From the NCBI GenBank assembly GCA_037176705.1, contig CM073907.1, positions 10,075,001 through 10,139,000 of the forward strand: a stretch of 64,000 bases of DNA. Reading direction: 5' to 3'. The notes beneath the pieces were generated by a model. That model made no database searches. It was not told where the DNA came from and saw only the letters and a program-made list of their open reading frames with translations. This document shows positions 23,185 through 35,400 of this stretch, piece by piece; within the stretch, counting starts at the first letter, position 1, and every line of letters begins with the position of its first letter. The stretch comes from Molossus alvarezi (taxonomy: Eukaryota > Chordata > Mammalia > Chiroptera > Molossidae). Position numbers and translations under genes: made by a program.

Positions 23185-23873
23185 AAACCCTGAAACTGAT
23201 TAAGGACCTAATCCATCCATGAGGCAAGGGATGGACCTTTTTCTGGGGTGATTTCCTCCCCCTGAGGTTATCATCCTTGGGTCAGGAAGAAAGTTTTTGT
23301 TATCTAATCGGTTTATGTTGATTAAAAGAAAACAGAAGTCTACCTCTCTACCCCAGTCTCCATTTAAAGTCCTTTCGGGACCAACTCCAACTTTGCAGGT
23401 GAACAAATTCAGGATTTTTTTCACAGCATTTTCCCCACGAGGACTCTTTCGCGTGCAATTAAGGGATCTAAATATATGGCTTATCATTTCCATTTCTACC
23501 TCTCCTAGTTTCTGTTATATTTCTGCCCTGGACCCCTCCGCCCTCTTGGCCCCTAAAAACTCTGACAAAGCCCCAGCAAAACACAGCTGCCTTTCGGAAA
23601 CCTAACCCTTTCCTACGAATCTCTACGTCAATCCAGTTAAACTGCTCAATTCCAAGCAGTTTACTCGAAAGCCATGTATTCAAATGGATTTATAAAGCAA
23701 ACACCCGAACTCCGCACTGTGAGGTGCTGACCGATAGGGGTGCACTCAGACACCCGAGAGCCCCTGTGGACGGGGCAGGGGCCACAGTGGCTGCCCTTTG
23801 CCTCACTGAGATGCAATCATTAGTGCCTGTTAAAGGAGGGGAAAGAAGGCATGACGATCTGGTGACATGTTAC
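23185..23873. other. Unique sequence, no gene
   Basis: No repeat recognised. A 102-codon plus-strand frame (23297-23605) lacks any domain signature. Confidence 0.5.
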
Positions 23874-23888
23874 CAGTATGTCCGATTT

Positions 23889-24095
23889 TTTTTTTCTTTA
23901 TTGATTTTAGAGAGAGATGAAGGGAGAGGGAGAGAGAGATAGAAACATGGAGGAGAGAGAACATCAACTGGCCGCCTCCTGCACGCCCCCCACTGGGGAT
24001 TTGGCCCACAACCTGGGCATGTGTCCTGACCGGGAATCGAACCGGTGACCTCTTGGTGCAGGGTCAACGCTCAACCACCAGGCTCACCAGCCAGG
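23889..24095 (-). mobile_element. Ves SINE, Ves-B
   Basis: Antisense copy. TSD cagtatgtccgattt (23874-23888) and cagtacatccaattg (24096-24110), imperfect. Confidence 0.93.
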
Positions 24096-24110
24096 CAGTA
24101 CATCCAATTG

Positions 24111-24369
24111 TTTAAGACTCAGCGCTGAATGGAAACCCCTGCTCTAGGTTGACGTGGCTGTCATGAAGACACTGACCAGCACTGTGATCTCAACAATTGG
24201 GTTTTATCTTTCTGTCCCAGGGAGACCATCGGCATTGCCATTCCCGGAGGGAGATGATCCCAAAAGCCTCAGCCTTCGATCAGTCGTAAGGTGAGCATTT
24301 CCTGTCCTGGTTTAATTTAGTTGTTTGTTTTATTTTTAAATGCAGGGGGAAATGCTCTTCTCCGTCAGG
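24111..24369. other. Short unique spacer
   Basis: No gene or repeat recognised. Confidence 0.5.
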
Positions 24370-24382
24370 GCTCAGCTGCCTT

Positions 24383-24627
24383 TTTTTTTTAAATTTTATC
24401 CTCACCCAAGAACATTTTTCCATTTTTTGTTCAGATAGAGTGGGACAGAGAGGAAGAGAGAGAGAGAAACATCGATGCGAGAGAAACACATCGAGTGGCT
24501 GCCACCCGTACGACCAACCAGGGCCGGGGACAAACTGCAACCGAGGTACGTGCTCTTAGCAGGAACCGAACCCGGGTCTCTCCGGACCGCAGGCCGACGC
24601 TCTAACCGCTGAGCCAAACCGGCCAGG
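24383..24627 (-). mobile_element. Ves SINE, Ves-A
   Basis: Antisense, full length: ttttatcctcacccaagaac at the left, agccaaaccggccaggg at the right. Perfect 13-bp TSD gctcagctgcctt at 24370-24382 and 24628-24640. Confidence 0.96.
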
Positions 24628-24640
24628 GCTCAGCTGCCTT

Positions 24641-26688
24641 CTTTGTCCTGCTGCGTGGATGTTCGTTTCCGGCCATCCCTGTGGACGGCAAACTTGAACC
24701 CTCCCACATGCCCACCGCGATGTAGGGCCTCAACTCTCATTTTACACTGGAAAGAAACAGCCTTCAGACCGGCTGACATTTCCAAAGACAGGGAATGACT
24801 TAACGGAGAGCCCAGGCCTGGTTCCCGAGCCTCTGCCCCAAGCCTCCCTCTGGGTTCCCAAATGTGGTTTTATACAAATGAAAAATGTACTAAAACAATA
24901 TACTCTTGGCACACAGTGAATGCAATCCTGGCGCCCCGACGGCACCATCTCAAATAACAGCAGGGAGAACTCTTGATGCACAGGAGTCAAATGAAATTGG
25001 GCCCAGGGTGGGTTCCGGGGCACTAACATTCAGAAACACGTCGACATTCTCCGCAGAGACGGGCCCGGCACTCCGTCAAGACACCTCTTGGTTCATCCTC
25101 TAAACCTGTGTCTCCTTCTCCTGATCCCACAGTGAGGAGCTCACGGCCTGCGCTCGCTCTCACGGGGCTGATTAGCCGGCTAATGGACCATCTCTCCACG
25201 GTTTTAGGTTTCTCATATTTCATTAAATGCACGAGACTTTTGAATTGTCAGGCGCTCTCAGAGAACACTCGTGTCTGCGTGTTTCCTTCCAAACCGCAGA
25301 AATGTTTCTGTCTCTCCTCTGTTTGCCAGAAACTGCGTCATCCTCCAGTCCCCTCGTCGGTGACAAAGGTCTAGTCCATCAAAGTCGGGAGTGTGCTTTG
25401 CCTCTTTGCCTCCAACTCTCCCGGCTCCTCAGGGCGGGGGACAAGTTCAGTGGGGCCAGGGGGGCGCTGCGTCCCTGAACCCACAGTCTCCCTGGTCTCC
25501 AGCGACTGTTCCGTCTGTGGCCCAAGAGAGGGGCCCCGTTCTGCCATCTCAACGGCAGCTTCACTGGACACCTGCTCACTGTGTGTCGGGGCTTCACAGG
25601 CTCAGCGGCAAAAGTCATTCTGTGTCATGGGATGTGCCTTTGCATGAAGGGGCAGGGAGGACATCGCAGCTTTTTGTTGTTGTTTTTTTCTTTTTGATAA
25701 GAAAATTCTTGATGCTCACTGAGTTCATCATCATGATTTTATACACAGGGAACTGGCGTGTTTGGAGTCGTCAGAAAAATCGGTGGAAATGAAAATGTCG
25801 AGACCAACCAAAAACCAGTGTGTGTGTGTGTACGTGAGAGAGAGAGAGAGAGAGAGATTTCCTCATTAGCAGCTATTTACTGAGCATGTCTGATTTGGGG
25901 CAGGCAAATTGGGAAGCATCACACCACGCTGTGCGACACATGGCCCTTGACCTCCAGGCCTTTTGAATGAGGGTGTCGTCAGGAGTCCCCCCTACAACCG
26001 GCTGTGTGTTGCTGCTGCTACGAGGTCATGAGTAATATGTCGTCCACATTGAGCAAAACGTAATTTCATTTTACATAAACATGAACGTATTGCTCGTTCT
26101 TGGCAAAATGACTCACTGTCCTCTCCAGGCCAAGAGCAATCAGGCCAAAATTGGAAAAAATGTGGAAGAAAATAACAACTCACTGTTGTAAAGGCGTCAA
26201 TGTTGTGTGAAGGTCAATGACTCGGGCGGACCTCCTGCTACACAGGAGCCTGTATGGCAACGAATAGAATAAGTCTCCTTCCCCCACACATGTACATATA
26301 TACATACACATATGAAATGTACAAGTCATTAGATAAATTACATATGGTTCTAAGTAATTATATATAATTATAGAATTATGTTACTTATATAATTGCACAT
26401 ACAATTTTTCAAATAATACTTATTATTAGTAGAAATGCTCATAGCTAAAAATACCTATGAAAAAAACTACTAAATTACCTATTCTTTTCGCTACATATTG
26501 ATAAACAAACAAACACAATGGCCCAGAAAGTAGTAGCTCACTGCTAGACTCTAATGTTCCCCACGGGACATCAACATTCCCCAGATTTTAATAATAATTA
26601 GACGAGATCACTCTGAGGCAATGGTGAAGTTTAACAAAAGCAAGGGCTCTCTGCAACCCTGTTTCAGTGTACAGGAAAGACAGGATGA
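24641..26688. other. Unique sequence up to the minisatellite
   Basis: 25360-25660 is GC-rich and unique. (TG)n then (GA)n lie at 25818-25857. 26280-26480 is very AT-rich. A possible antisense MIR lies near 24728-24840. Open frames reach 133 codons (25391-25792) but carry no recognisable domain. Confidence 0.5.
24728..24840 (-). mobile_element. Possible MIR (antisense)
   Basis: ctcaactctcattttacact, then tgacatttccaaagacaggg and gcccaggcctggttcccga loosely follow the antisense MIR (cattttacagatgaggaaac type). Diverged. Confidence 0.35.
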
Positions 26689-28351
26689 GCGTGTCCACAG
26701 AAATCCGTACCACCTTCAGTACACAGGAAGGATGCACATGTCCACAGAAATCCCCACCACCTTCAGCACACAGGACAAGAAGGAAGTGCGTGTCCACAGA
26801 AATCCCCACCACCTTCAGCACACAGGACAAGAAGGAAGTGCGTGTCCACAGAAATCCCCACCGCCTTCAGCACACAGGACAGGATGCGCGTGTCCACAGA
26901 AATCCCCACCGCCTTCAGTACACAGGACAGGAAGCGCGTGTCCACAGAAATCCCCACCACCTTCAGCACACAGGACAGGAAGCGCGTGTCCACAGAAATC
27001 CCCACCGCCTTCAGTACACAGGACAGGAAGCGCGTGTCCACAGAAATCCCCACCGCCTTCAGTACACAGGACAGGAAGCGCGTGTCCACAGAAATCCCCA
27101 CCGCCTTCAGCACACAGGACAGGATGCGCGTGTCCACAGAAATCCCCACCGCCTTCAGCACACAGGACAGGATGCACATGTCCACAGAAATCCCCACCGC
27201 CTTCAGCACACAGGACAGGATGCGCGTGTCCACAGAAATCCCCACCACCTTCAGCACACAGGACAAGATGTGCGTGTCCACAGAAATCCCCACAGCCTTC
27301 AGTACACAGGACAGGAAGCACGTGTCCACAGAAATCCCCACCGCCTTCAGTACACAGGACAGGAAGCGCGTGTCCACAGAAATCCCCACCGCCTTCAGTA
27401 CACAGGACAGGATGCGCGTGTCCACAGAAATCCCCACCGCCTTCAGTACACAGGACAGGAAGCGCGTGTCCACAGAAATCCCCACCGCCTTCAGTACACA
27501 GGACAGGAAGCGCGTGTCCACAGAAATCCCCACCGCCTTCAGTACACAGGACAGGAAGCGCGTGTCCACAGAAATCCCCACCGCCTTCAGTACACAGGAC
27601 AGGAAGCGCGTGTCCACAGAAATCCCCACCGCCTTCAGCACACAGGACAGGATGCGCGTGTCCACAGAAATCCCCACCGCCTTCAGTACACAGGACAGGA
27701 AGCGCGTGTCCACAGAAATCCCCACCGCCTTCAGCACACAGGACAGGATGCGCGTGTCCACAGAAATCCATACCACCTTCAGCACACAGGACAGGAAGTG
27801 CGTGTCCACAGAAATCCCCACCGCCTTTGGTACACAGGACAGGAAGCACATGTCCATGGAAATCCCCACCGCCTTCAGTACACAGGACAGGATGCGCGTG
27901 TCCACAGAAATCCCCACCACCTTCAGTACACAGGACAGGAAGCGCGTGTCCACAGAAATCCCCACCGCCTTCAGTACACAGGATAGGAAGCGCGTGTCCA
28001 CAGAAATCCCCACCACCTTCAGCACACAGGACAGGATGCGCGTGTCCACAGAAATCCATACCACCTTCAGCACACAGGACAGGATGCGCGTGTCCACAGA
28101 AATCCCCACCGCCTTCAGTACACAGGATAGGAAGCGCGTGTCCACAGAAATCCCCACCACCTTCAGCACACAGGACAGGATGCGCGTGTCCACAGAAATC
28201 CATACCACCTTCAGCACACAGGACAGGATGCGCGTGTCCACAGAAATCCATACCACCTTCAGCACACAGGACAGGAAGTGCGTGTCCACAGAAATCCCCA
28301 CCGCCTTTGGTACACAGGACAGGAAGCACATGTCCATGGAAATCCTCACCA
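26689..28351. repeat. 48-bp minisatellite, 35 units
   Basis: Tandem array counted from the invariant tgtcc: 26692, 26739, 26791, 26843, 26891, then every 48 bp to 28331, giving 35 starts. The first spacings are 47, 52, 52 and 48 bp; after that the register is exact. A typical unit contains TGTCCACAGAAATCCCCACC, then GCCTTCAG(T/C)ACACAGGAC and AGGA(A/T)GCGCG. Since 48 is 16 codons and the unit has no stop codon in most frames, open frames of 439-596 codons run through it on the plus strand and about 530 on the minus strand. They reflect the repeat, not a gene. The last unit is cut off in its middle. Confidence 0.97.
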
Positions 28352-28864
28352 CTAATGGGGTTGGCTAATGTCAGCCCTGCTTCACTTCTTCTGTCTCCTA
28401 ATAAAAAATAAACCAACTATCCAATACCGAAATGCTCCTGTTTCAAGAGAGCGCCTAAGATCGAGGTCAACCTTTGCTTCTGTAAGTCCTCCCCACAACG
28501 CAAAACCTTGTAACGAGCCCACCCAACACCTTGGTTCTGGAAACACCCACGTGGTTCCCAAGTGACAGAACGTCCGTGGACCTCCGTCAGACCACAGGGG
28601 TCCTGGAGACCCGTGGCTGGGGCACTGCAAAACAGTACACAGTGTATGCAATGGGTTTTAAAAAACAAAACAAAACAAAACAAAAACAAAGTAAGCTTAA
28701 GGCTTATTTTAAAAATTTGACAATTCTCATTTTATCACTCTTTGTCAAGATTATTTTTAATGTCTGCTTAGTATTCTATTACAATGATGGTATCCCCTTT
28801 TAAAATCTATAAAATATATGAACGAAACAAAAATGTTATGCTTGCCAAAGGATGTTACAAGGTT
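28352..28864. other. Unique sequence with (AAAAC)n
   Basis: (AAAAC)n at about 28660-28690. Nothing coding recognised. Confidence 0.5.
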
Positions 28865-29405
28865 TTCCCCACTTCGTTGAGATGTTATTGACAGAAAGCA
28901 AGTGATTAGAAAGAATAGACTGATGATTCGACCCAGATATACATTGTGAAATGATTACCAACAACAAACTCAGTTAACACCTCCCTTGCATAATTACCTC
29001 TTTGTCTTGTGGTGATAACATTTAAGATCTACTCTTCTATTTTTATTTACTTATTTTTTTTATTCTCACCCGAGGACATTTTTCCATTTTTAGTTCAAAA
29101 TAAAAATAGAGTGGGAGGGACAGAGAGAGAAAAACATCGATATGAAAGACACACATCGAGTGGCTGCCACCTGCAAGACCAACCAGGGCCAGGGATAAAC
29201 TGCAACAGAGGTACGCGCCCTTAGCGGGAACCGAACCCGGGTCTCTCTGGACCACAGGCCGACACTCTAACCACTGAGCCAAACTGGCCAGGGCTAAGAT
29301 CTACTCTTCTAATAACTTCCAAGTATATAATACAGTCCCATGAATTATAGTCCCTATACTGAACCCGAGACCCCCAGAACATACTCATCTCTCATGGCCA
29401 GAAAT
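28865..29405 (-). mobile_element. L1 3' UTR (antisense), split by a SINE
   Basis: Antisense old L1 3' UTR of the kind shared across placental mammals: cattgtgaaatgattaccaa, then taagatctactcttct, then ccagaacatactcatctctc. Interrupted at 29039-29294 by a Ves-A copy. Confidence 0.75.
29039..29294 (-). mobile_element. Ves SINE, Ves-A, inside an L1
   Basis: Antisense copy. Perfect 16-bp TSD taagatctactcttct at 29023-29038 and 29295-29310. Removing it restores a continuous L1 3' UTR. Confidence 0.96.
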
Positions 29406-29479
29406 CAGATTGAAAATTCCTTTGCAATAGTTTGTGACCTCAAGTGTGGCTACAGAATTTATCCTGTCACGTGAACAGT

Positions 29480-29660
29480 GAGTTTAGAAGTTAAGAGAAT
29501 AGACTTGGATGCCAGGCAGTTGGGTTAAAATCTTGGTTGCACCACTTAACTGCTGGGGTGACCTTGGGCATTTTAATGACTATATTTATGCCTCAGCTTC
29601 TCATATGTACAAATGAAGGTAGTGGTATTTTTCACAAGGTTGTTGCTATATTAATGGATT
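29480..29660 (+). mobile_element. MIR
   Basis: Sense MIR: agaatagacttggatgccag, then ttgcaccacttaactgctgg, gtgaccttgggcattttaat and cacaaggttgttgctatatt follow the MIR consensus in order. Confidence 0.8.
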
Positions 29661-29736
29661 TTTACAAATTCATACCTGCTTTATAAGCTGAAACTTTCCA
29701 TTTGGGGCAACAAATCCCACTTTTAAAGACATTGCA

Positions 29737-29954
29737 GCCTGGCCGGTGTGGCTCAGTGGTGGAGTGTTGACCTATGCACCAAGAAGTCGCTGGTTCGATT
29801 CCCGGTCAGGGCACATGCCCAGATTGTGCACCCGATCCCCAGTGGGGGGCATGCAGGAGGCATCCAATTGATGTTCTCTCTCATCGATGTTTCTCTCTCC
29901 CTCTCCCTTTCTCTCTAAAATCAATAAATAAAAAATATTAAAAAATGAATTAAA
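29737..29954 (+). mobile_element. Ves SINE, Ves-B
   Basis: gcctggccggtgtggctcag to tctctaaaatcaataaataa. Perfect 13-bp TSD taaagacattgca at 29724-29736 and 29955-29967 (third base context a/t differs outside). Confidence 0.95.
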
Positions 29955-29967
29955 TAAAGACATTGCA

Positions 29968-31204
29968 AATTGTTTCATTTGTAACGAAGGGTCCAGGACA
30001 ATTGTTCCCACTTTGTAACCGGATGATACGCCCTGCACAAGGGCTGATTCTGTCCATGACCTCTAGCCAATGATTGAGCTACTCCTCAAGTTCATGTCCC
30101 CATCTGCAGATGGACTACAAAGGCCCACATGCAACAGGGCAAGAATCACATTGTCTCGGGGACATCAGATCCCACCCAGGCCCTAAATGAAACCATCTAA
30201 ATAAGGGACTCCAAATGAGTCCCAAGGTCCTTCCTCTGTGGGGATGGTACAGGGATGCACTCATGTGTCTGGGTAAATAAACAACAATAAATATCAGTGA
30301 ATAATTTTATAGGCTCTGGTGTTCCAATGCTGGCTGGAAAAATACATTGGTGCATGTATTTTTGGTTTTCACTTGATTCGGTATTTTTTTGAACTCAGTG
30401 AATTTTAAGCATATAAGATCTGTTGCTAAGTACCACACTAGGTGTGCCCTACTTTCAATGCTACGGGAACGGAAATATATGAGGAAGGCGAGCCTCGGGG
30501 AACCATAACACAAGAACACCTATGTAATTACCTAACAGCAAGTCCTCCCATGGAGACAGGTCCATTCAATAAATCCAGTTCAGAGAACCAAGAGCATCTG
30601 GTGTTATCTGTACAGTGTAACACTTTCCTCCACCTGAGCAAAGCAAGCGAGTGGGGTTTTCATATTTGTTACTCCCTGGAAAGCACCCTTTGGAGGATTT
30701 TGAAATAATATATTCAAGGGAAAACATAAAACAGGTTCATGGAAGTTAACCACGACGCAGTCCAGTCATGATGGTGCAGGGAGTTGATTTTTGTCACCAA
30801 CAAAATTTTGCTTCTGGCCCCCAAACCCTAGAAAGTCCCCACTCCCAATCTCATTCCAGGGTTAAGGGTGCTGAGGCGCAGTTCTGATGGGGGTACACAT
30901 ACCACTGTAGGTGTCAATCTGGCATTTTTATAGTCACCGTGCCCATAGTCCAAATATATTATATGACATATAAATATATATTTATAGAGAGAAATGATCC
31001 CAGTGAATAAACTATTTCAATGATTCCTTCTCTATTTAAAAAATGTTTTTACTTGATCACATCTATACATTCTGAGAAGAAGCCACTTGATTAAAAGTAA
31101 ATACGTGAAAGTCCAAGAATTGTTCAAAATGAAGGGTTCTGAGAATCACCTAATCTGTTTCACGGGGGCATAAGATGTGAGTCACACGACTACAGAGTCC
31201 TAAA
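29968..31204. other. Unique sequence, no gene
   Basis: TA-rich patch near 30950-30990. A possible ancient-repeat remnant around 30425-30490 (taccacactaggtgtgccct) is too weak to name. Confidence 0.5.
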
Positions 31205-31361
31205 CAGAGTCACCCTCAGAGCCTGCAGAAGGAACCCACCCTGCCTGCACCTTGACCTTGAACTCCTAGCATCCGACACTAAAAGAGAATAAATGTCTGT
31301 TGTTCCAAGTCACCAACTTTGTTACACTTTGTTACAGTATCCCTGGAAAGCTAATACACTA
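31205..31361 (+). mobile_element. MLT1-like MaLR LTR, 3' part
   Basis: accttgaccttgaactccta, then agagaataaatgtctgttgt, ccaagtcaccaactttgtta and aaagctaatacac match the 3' end of MLT1-type LTRs (ERVL-MaLR, an ancient non-coding class). No internal retroviral genes are nearby. Confidence 0.65.
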
Positions 31362-31824
31362 AGTAATCTCAAGTAAGATATTATATCTTTTCTTATTTTC
31401 TATTAAAAAAAAACAACACCCTGAAAACAAAAATGTGCATGGCCCTTCAATTTATTTTTATTTATCTCTAATAAATAAAATACAGTGAACCACACGCTGT
31501 CAAGTAGAAAAATGTGTTTGAGTCAACATCATAATTGCTTTTATTAAATATATCTAAAGAGTAGTTTGCGCTTTTGGCCAAGCCACATTTTGATTTTCTA
31601 TGTCTAGATGTCGTTTGGGAATTTGGAAATTATCAGGAAATCAATTAAAGCATGGGTCTATACATTTGGACTGGTAATTCACAGACCAGTGGGATTTAAA
31701 ACAAAGTATCCAATGCCAGGACTCGAACACTGTGTCTGGAAGTAGTTAGGTTCAGCTGAGAAGGTCTCTACACTGTGTAGCTGCTAAGATTAGAGGGCTG
31801 GGGAGACTTTAGAATCCTTCTATC
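31362..31824. other. AT-rich unique sequence
   Basis: A-run near 31405 and repeated ataaataaa stretches near 31470. No gene seen. Confidence 0.5.
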
Positions 31825-32045
31825 TGAATTGAAATCTGTACTCCCCAATTTTAGCCATGAGAACTTGGACAAGTCAATTAACCTCTCCAAGGTTCAATTC
31901 CCGTTTTCATAAATATGGAAATGATACACGTTTCATTGGGCTATGGGGAGGATTAAATGACTATGTAGCTGTAAAGTACTTAAGAACAATGTCCAGTATG
32001 GATTCGGCTCTGAACAAAGGTTCACTATTATTAAGGCGACTATAT
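31825..32045 (+). mobile_element. MIR
   Basis: Sense MIR: gagaacttggacaagtcaat, taacctctccaaggttcaat, gaggattaaatgactatgta and gtaaagtacttaagaacaat align in order with the consensus. Confidence 0.82.
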
Positions 32046-32097
32046 ATCTTGTACATCTGGAGAATTAGGAAAGTCAATGGGGCTCTATTATAATTAG

Positions 32098-32290
32098 CCC
32101 GGATAACAGTGTGGTTTAAAAGTTACCAGAGGGAAATGGGATAAATGGTGATGGAAGGAGACTTGGCTTTGCGTGGTGAACAGACTGGACAATATACAGA
32201 GGATGTATCACAGAACTGAACACCTGAAACCTATATAACTTAATTAACCAATATCGCCCCTATAAATTCAATAAAAACCCAACAATAAAG
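32098..32290 (+). mobile_element. L1 3' end
   Basis: taaatggtgatggaaggaga, then acctgaaacctatataactt, attaaccaatatcgccccta and aataaaaa. Same 3' UTR family as at 1214. Confidence 0.75.
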
Positions 32291-34225
32291 TGTCTGCAGC
32301 AAAATGAAGCAGGTGATAACTGAGGTTTTAGTAGTTTCAAAGAGGCATGTGTCTATTGAGCGTCATCACGTATGGGCAGGTATATATATTTTTGCGAACT
32401 GTTACTTGTATGGATAAAAGGAAAGAATCAAATGATATTACCTTTGCTATTGAGTCTATTTTTGTTTTAAAATTTGTTAGCTGCCAGGTTTGAAAAAAAT
32501 AAAGGCAAGACAGAGAGAGAGAGAGAAAGAGAGAGAGAGGGAGAGGGTCAATCTTTGGTCTATTAACAGATGTGTTTAACATTTAGAGAGAGCCAAGGTT
32601 TAATATGATACAAAATGAAAATACATTCTCTTATGACAGTATATCTCTCATCGCCATTAAAAAACAGTAAAACTGCACAATGGAAAGGAGGAAACATTTG
32701 AAAAGTTGGGTGAGGCCATGTCATATATTAAGAGTTAGTATCTGAGAATCATGTTTCTGGTTAAGCAGGTATCAGGAGGCTTGTGAAGGGTAAAACATCC
32801 CTTTGTCCACCTCTCGGAGCTTCAGAAATCGGAATGTGTGCTTCTAAAATCAAAGACAACTGTTCCTATTACTTGCTACATTGCCAGTGGGGAGAGGAAC
32901 AGGGATTTGCAAGGTGTTATTACTGATCAATCACTGTGTCTAATCAAGATGAACTTTTCAATACTATATTGAGGAATGTCAATACTACCTCAACACCATT
33001 GCTGAATGTTTCATGTTTACTAACACTTCATAAACACACATAAATAAGTATTGAAAAAAATAAAATAAAACATCCCTAATTGAACCAAAGGGATACTAAA
33101 TAAAAAAAATATCCCATGCAAATACATTTTTATTGATTATAATTCAGTCATGCGCATTCAGAGAATTTCCTGTGGTCCAGTGAGTGGTAGAACATTATTA
33201 TTATATTCTTTGACTCCTAATATTTACTGAGATTTACTTATTCTTATTGAGTCACCTAATTCTATTCTTTATGCCTTATTTTATTTAGCATAGAGCTGCT
33301 GTTTTTTGGATTTCTTACGTCTGTGTGGCTGTTGGGATCGTGAGATATAAAAAACTCGGATTGCAAGGTGCAATTTTTTTTAACACCTAGAAAGGAGTAA
33401 GTCTGTGTAGCTCTGTGAGGACTGTGGGGATCCTGTTGAAAGAGTATGTAGAATCCTGTATGTCACAATTTTTCTCCATCAATGTCAGCAATAGAATGGC
33501 TGGACCATGCCTTCTAAGTCTGGCCAGCCTGGTCAGAGTCAGAATTAAGATGGAAAAGTCTTGGCTCTTTTAGCTAAAGTTGTTTTTAGGAAGAGCCATA
33601 TTGAGGTGAAAGTAACTCATTTCCGATTTCAGAGATAGCTGCCTGGGACACCACAAAATTGATTATGTTCCCTGAGAGTTCCCAAGGGCGTTCTTCTGTG
33701 CGAACTCAAGCCTGGGTAAGTTTTGATCTGATGTGGAAACGCCCCTCAAAATCTCCCTGGAAATGGTATTTATAATCAACAGTCCACTGCCTTATGTCCA
33801 GGCCTGTGGACTCTGTTTGTGAAGTTTCCCCCACGGGTTCACTTTGCTCGAAGAAAACCGAACACTTTTTATCTTTTCTGGGATTAGATCACCAACTGTG
33901 TTTATTGTTCATTCTCGATATTACCTGGTATCAGAAATTTTCAGCAAAAGGAAAGAAATTACTGTAATTAACACCGACTGAAAAAAAAAAATCTGTCAAA
34001 ATGTACATGAATCATTTCTGAAGGATTAGCTAGGGAGAGCCCCAAGCCAAAAGCAATTGAATTAAAAAGGAAGACGAGGTTCCTTAATGGACAACAGTTA
34101 AGACAAAGATACACAGGAAGGGGGGCGGGTCTGTTATGTCTCAGGGGCTACAGGTAGTCAAATTTAGCAAGCACAGAGTATTACTATTGAGCTTTCTTAG
34201 GTATAATCAATATACTATACCCAAT
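32291..34225. other. 1.9-kb unique sequence, no gene
   Basis: (GA)n at about 32510-32546. Otherwise AT-rich, no interspersed repeat recognised. Confidence 0.55.
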
Positions 34226-34235
34226 AGCCTGTCTT

Positions 34236-34465
34236 TTCTTTTTTTAATTATTTTTTCCTTAATTGATTTTAGACAGAGAGGAAGGGAGAGGGAGCGAGAG
34301 ATAGAAACATCGATGAGAGAGAACATCAATTGGCCGCCTCCTGCATACCCCCCACTGGGGATCAGGCCCACAACCTGGGCATGTGCCCTGACTGGGAATT
34401 GAACCTGCGACCTCCTGGTACATAGGTCGGCGCTCAACCACTGAGCCACACTGGCCGGGCTCAGC
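34236..34465 (-). mobile_element. Ves SINE, Ves-B
   Basis: Antisense, near full length. TSD agcctgtctt at 34226-34235 and 34466-34475. Confidence 0.94.
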
Positions 34466-34475
34466 AGCCTGTCTT

Positions 34476-35400
34476 AAATGTTACCTTCAGATTAGGAATA
34501 CCATACAGCTCCACAGAGTATTGGTGGCTTACAAAGTTATTGGTAAATAAATCATCCATCTGTTCAAGCGAACTCCAATGTGAATGAATGATTGCAGGTT
34601 GTCTAAGCTGGTAAAAAACAAACAAACAAACAAACAAACACCCCCAGTTACTGCCGAGTGGATATTTTTGGTGTTCCACTGCTTTCCAAATGCAAACTTT
34701 GGCTAAAGCTTGTGTGGACGCAAGCCGATCCGAGGCCCCCCGGGAAATGACATCCCGTTTCTTGTATAAGCGCTCACACAGTTGCAGCTGTCATCAGAGG
34801 AGGCAGCATCGTGGGGAGGGAGGAAAAGCAATGTAGCCACACGGTAGCAGACGGGGACCTCTGGCCAGTGTCCCCTGGCTGTGTTATCACACTCTCTCCA
34901 TCTCTGTCTCTCACACTCCCTGTCTCCGGGGATCGAGACCAATTCACAGAGACGTGCTGGCTTCAGGAAATAAAAATCAACGACCTATTCTCTTGGTCAG
35001 AGCACGGGGTGTCGTGATGGCTGTCAGCACAGCAGGGGGTGGAGAGAAAAATGAAATAAAAGGGTGTGACAGCAAGCGACGAGGGGTACAATTACGTGCG
35101 CAGAAAGGCACGTTCAATAAGCAGATCGCTGGGGAGTGGCGGGGCCCAGATTTTCATAAACATGCAACGGGAGCCGGGCTAGAACATTAGGACACCGAGC
35201 TCTTTCCGGGAGCGAGGAAGGCAGGGTGACCGCGGTTACTCCCTCCTGCTACCTGCCATTTGTCAGCCACCGGGCTGCCCTTGGCACAGGGCACCCACCC
35301 AAGTGCTTCGACGTGTCAGAAGTCTGGGCGAGTCTCCTGCAGGGCTTGTTTGCTTGGTTTTATTTTTTATTTTGTAAGTTAAACTATTGTTTAGGGAACT
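34476..35400. other. Unique, CpG-enriched sequence
   Basis: (AAAC)n at about 34617-34640. From about 35070 to 35330 I count about 18 CpGs in 260-300 bp (gtgaccgcggttact, agcgacgaggggtac). No exon seen. It directly precedes the purine array. Confidence 0.5.

Noticed and set aside
26689..28351. CRISPR-like array
   Set aside because: Units are contiguous with no unique spacers, and the genome is mammalian.
26689..28351. PRDM9-type 13-mer recombination motif in the minisatellite
   Set aside because: The CC-rich part of the unit (CCCCACCGCCTTCAG) does not fit the human CCNCCNTNNCCNC pattern, and bat PRDM9 motifs are unknown to me.
26621..28416. Open frames of 439-596 codons on both strands
   Set aside because: They are created by a 48-bp stop-free tandem unit. 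All three plus frames are open equally and there is no start context, unique domain or splice evidence.
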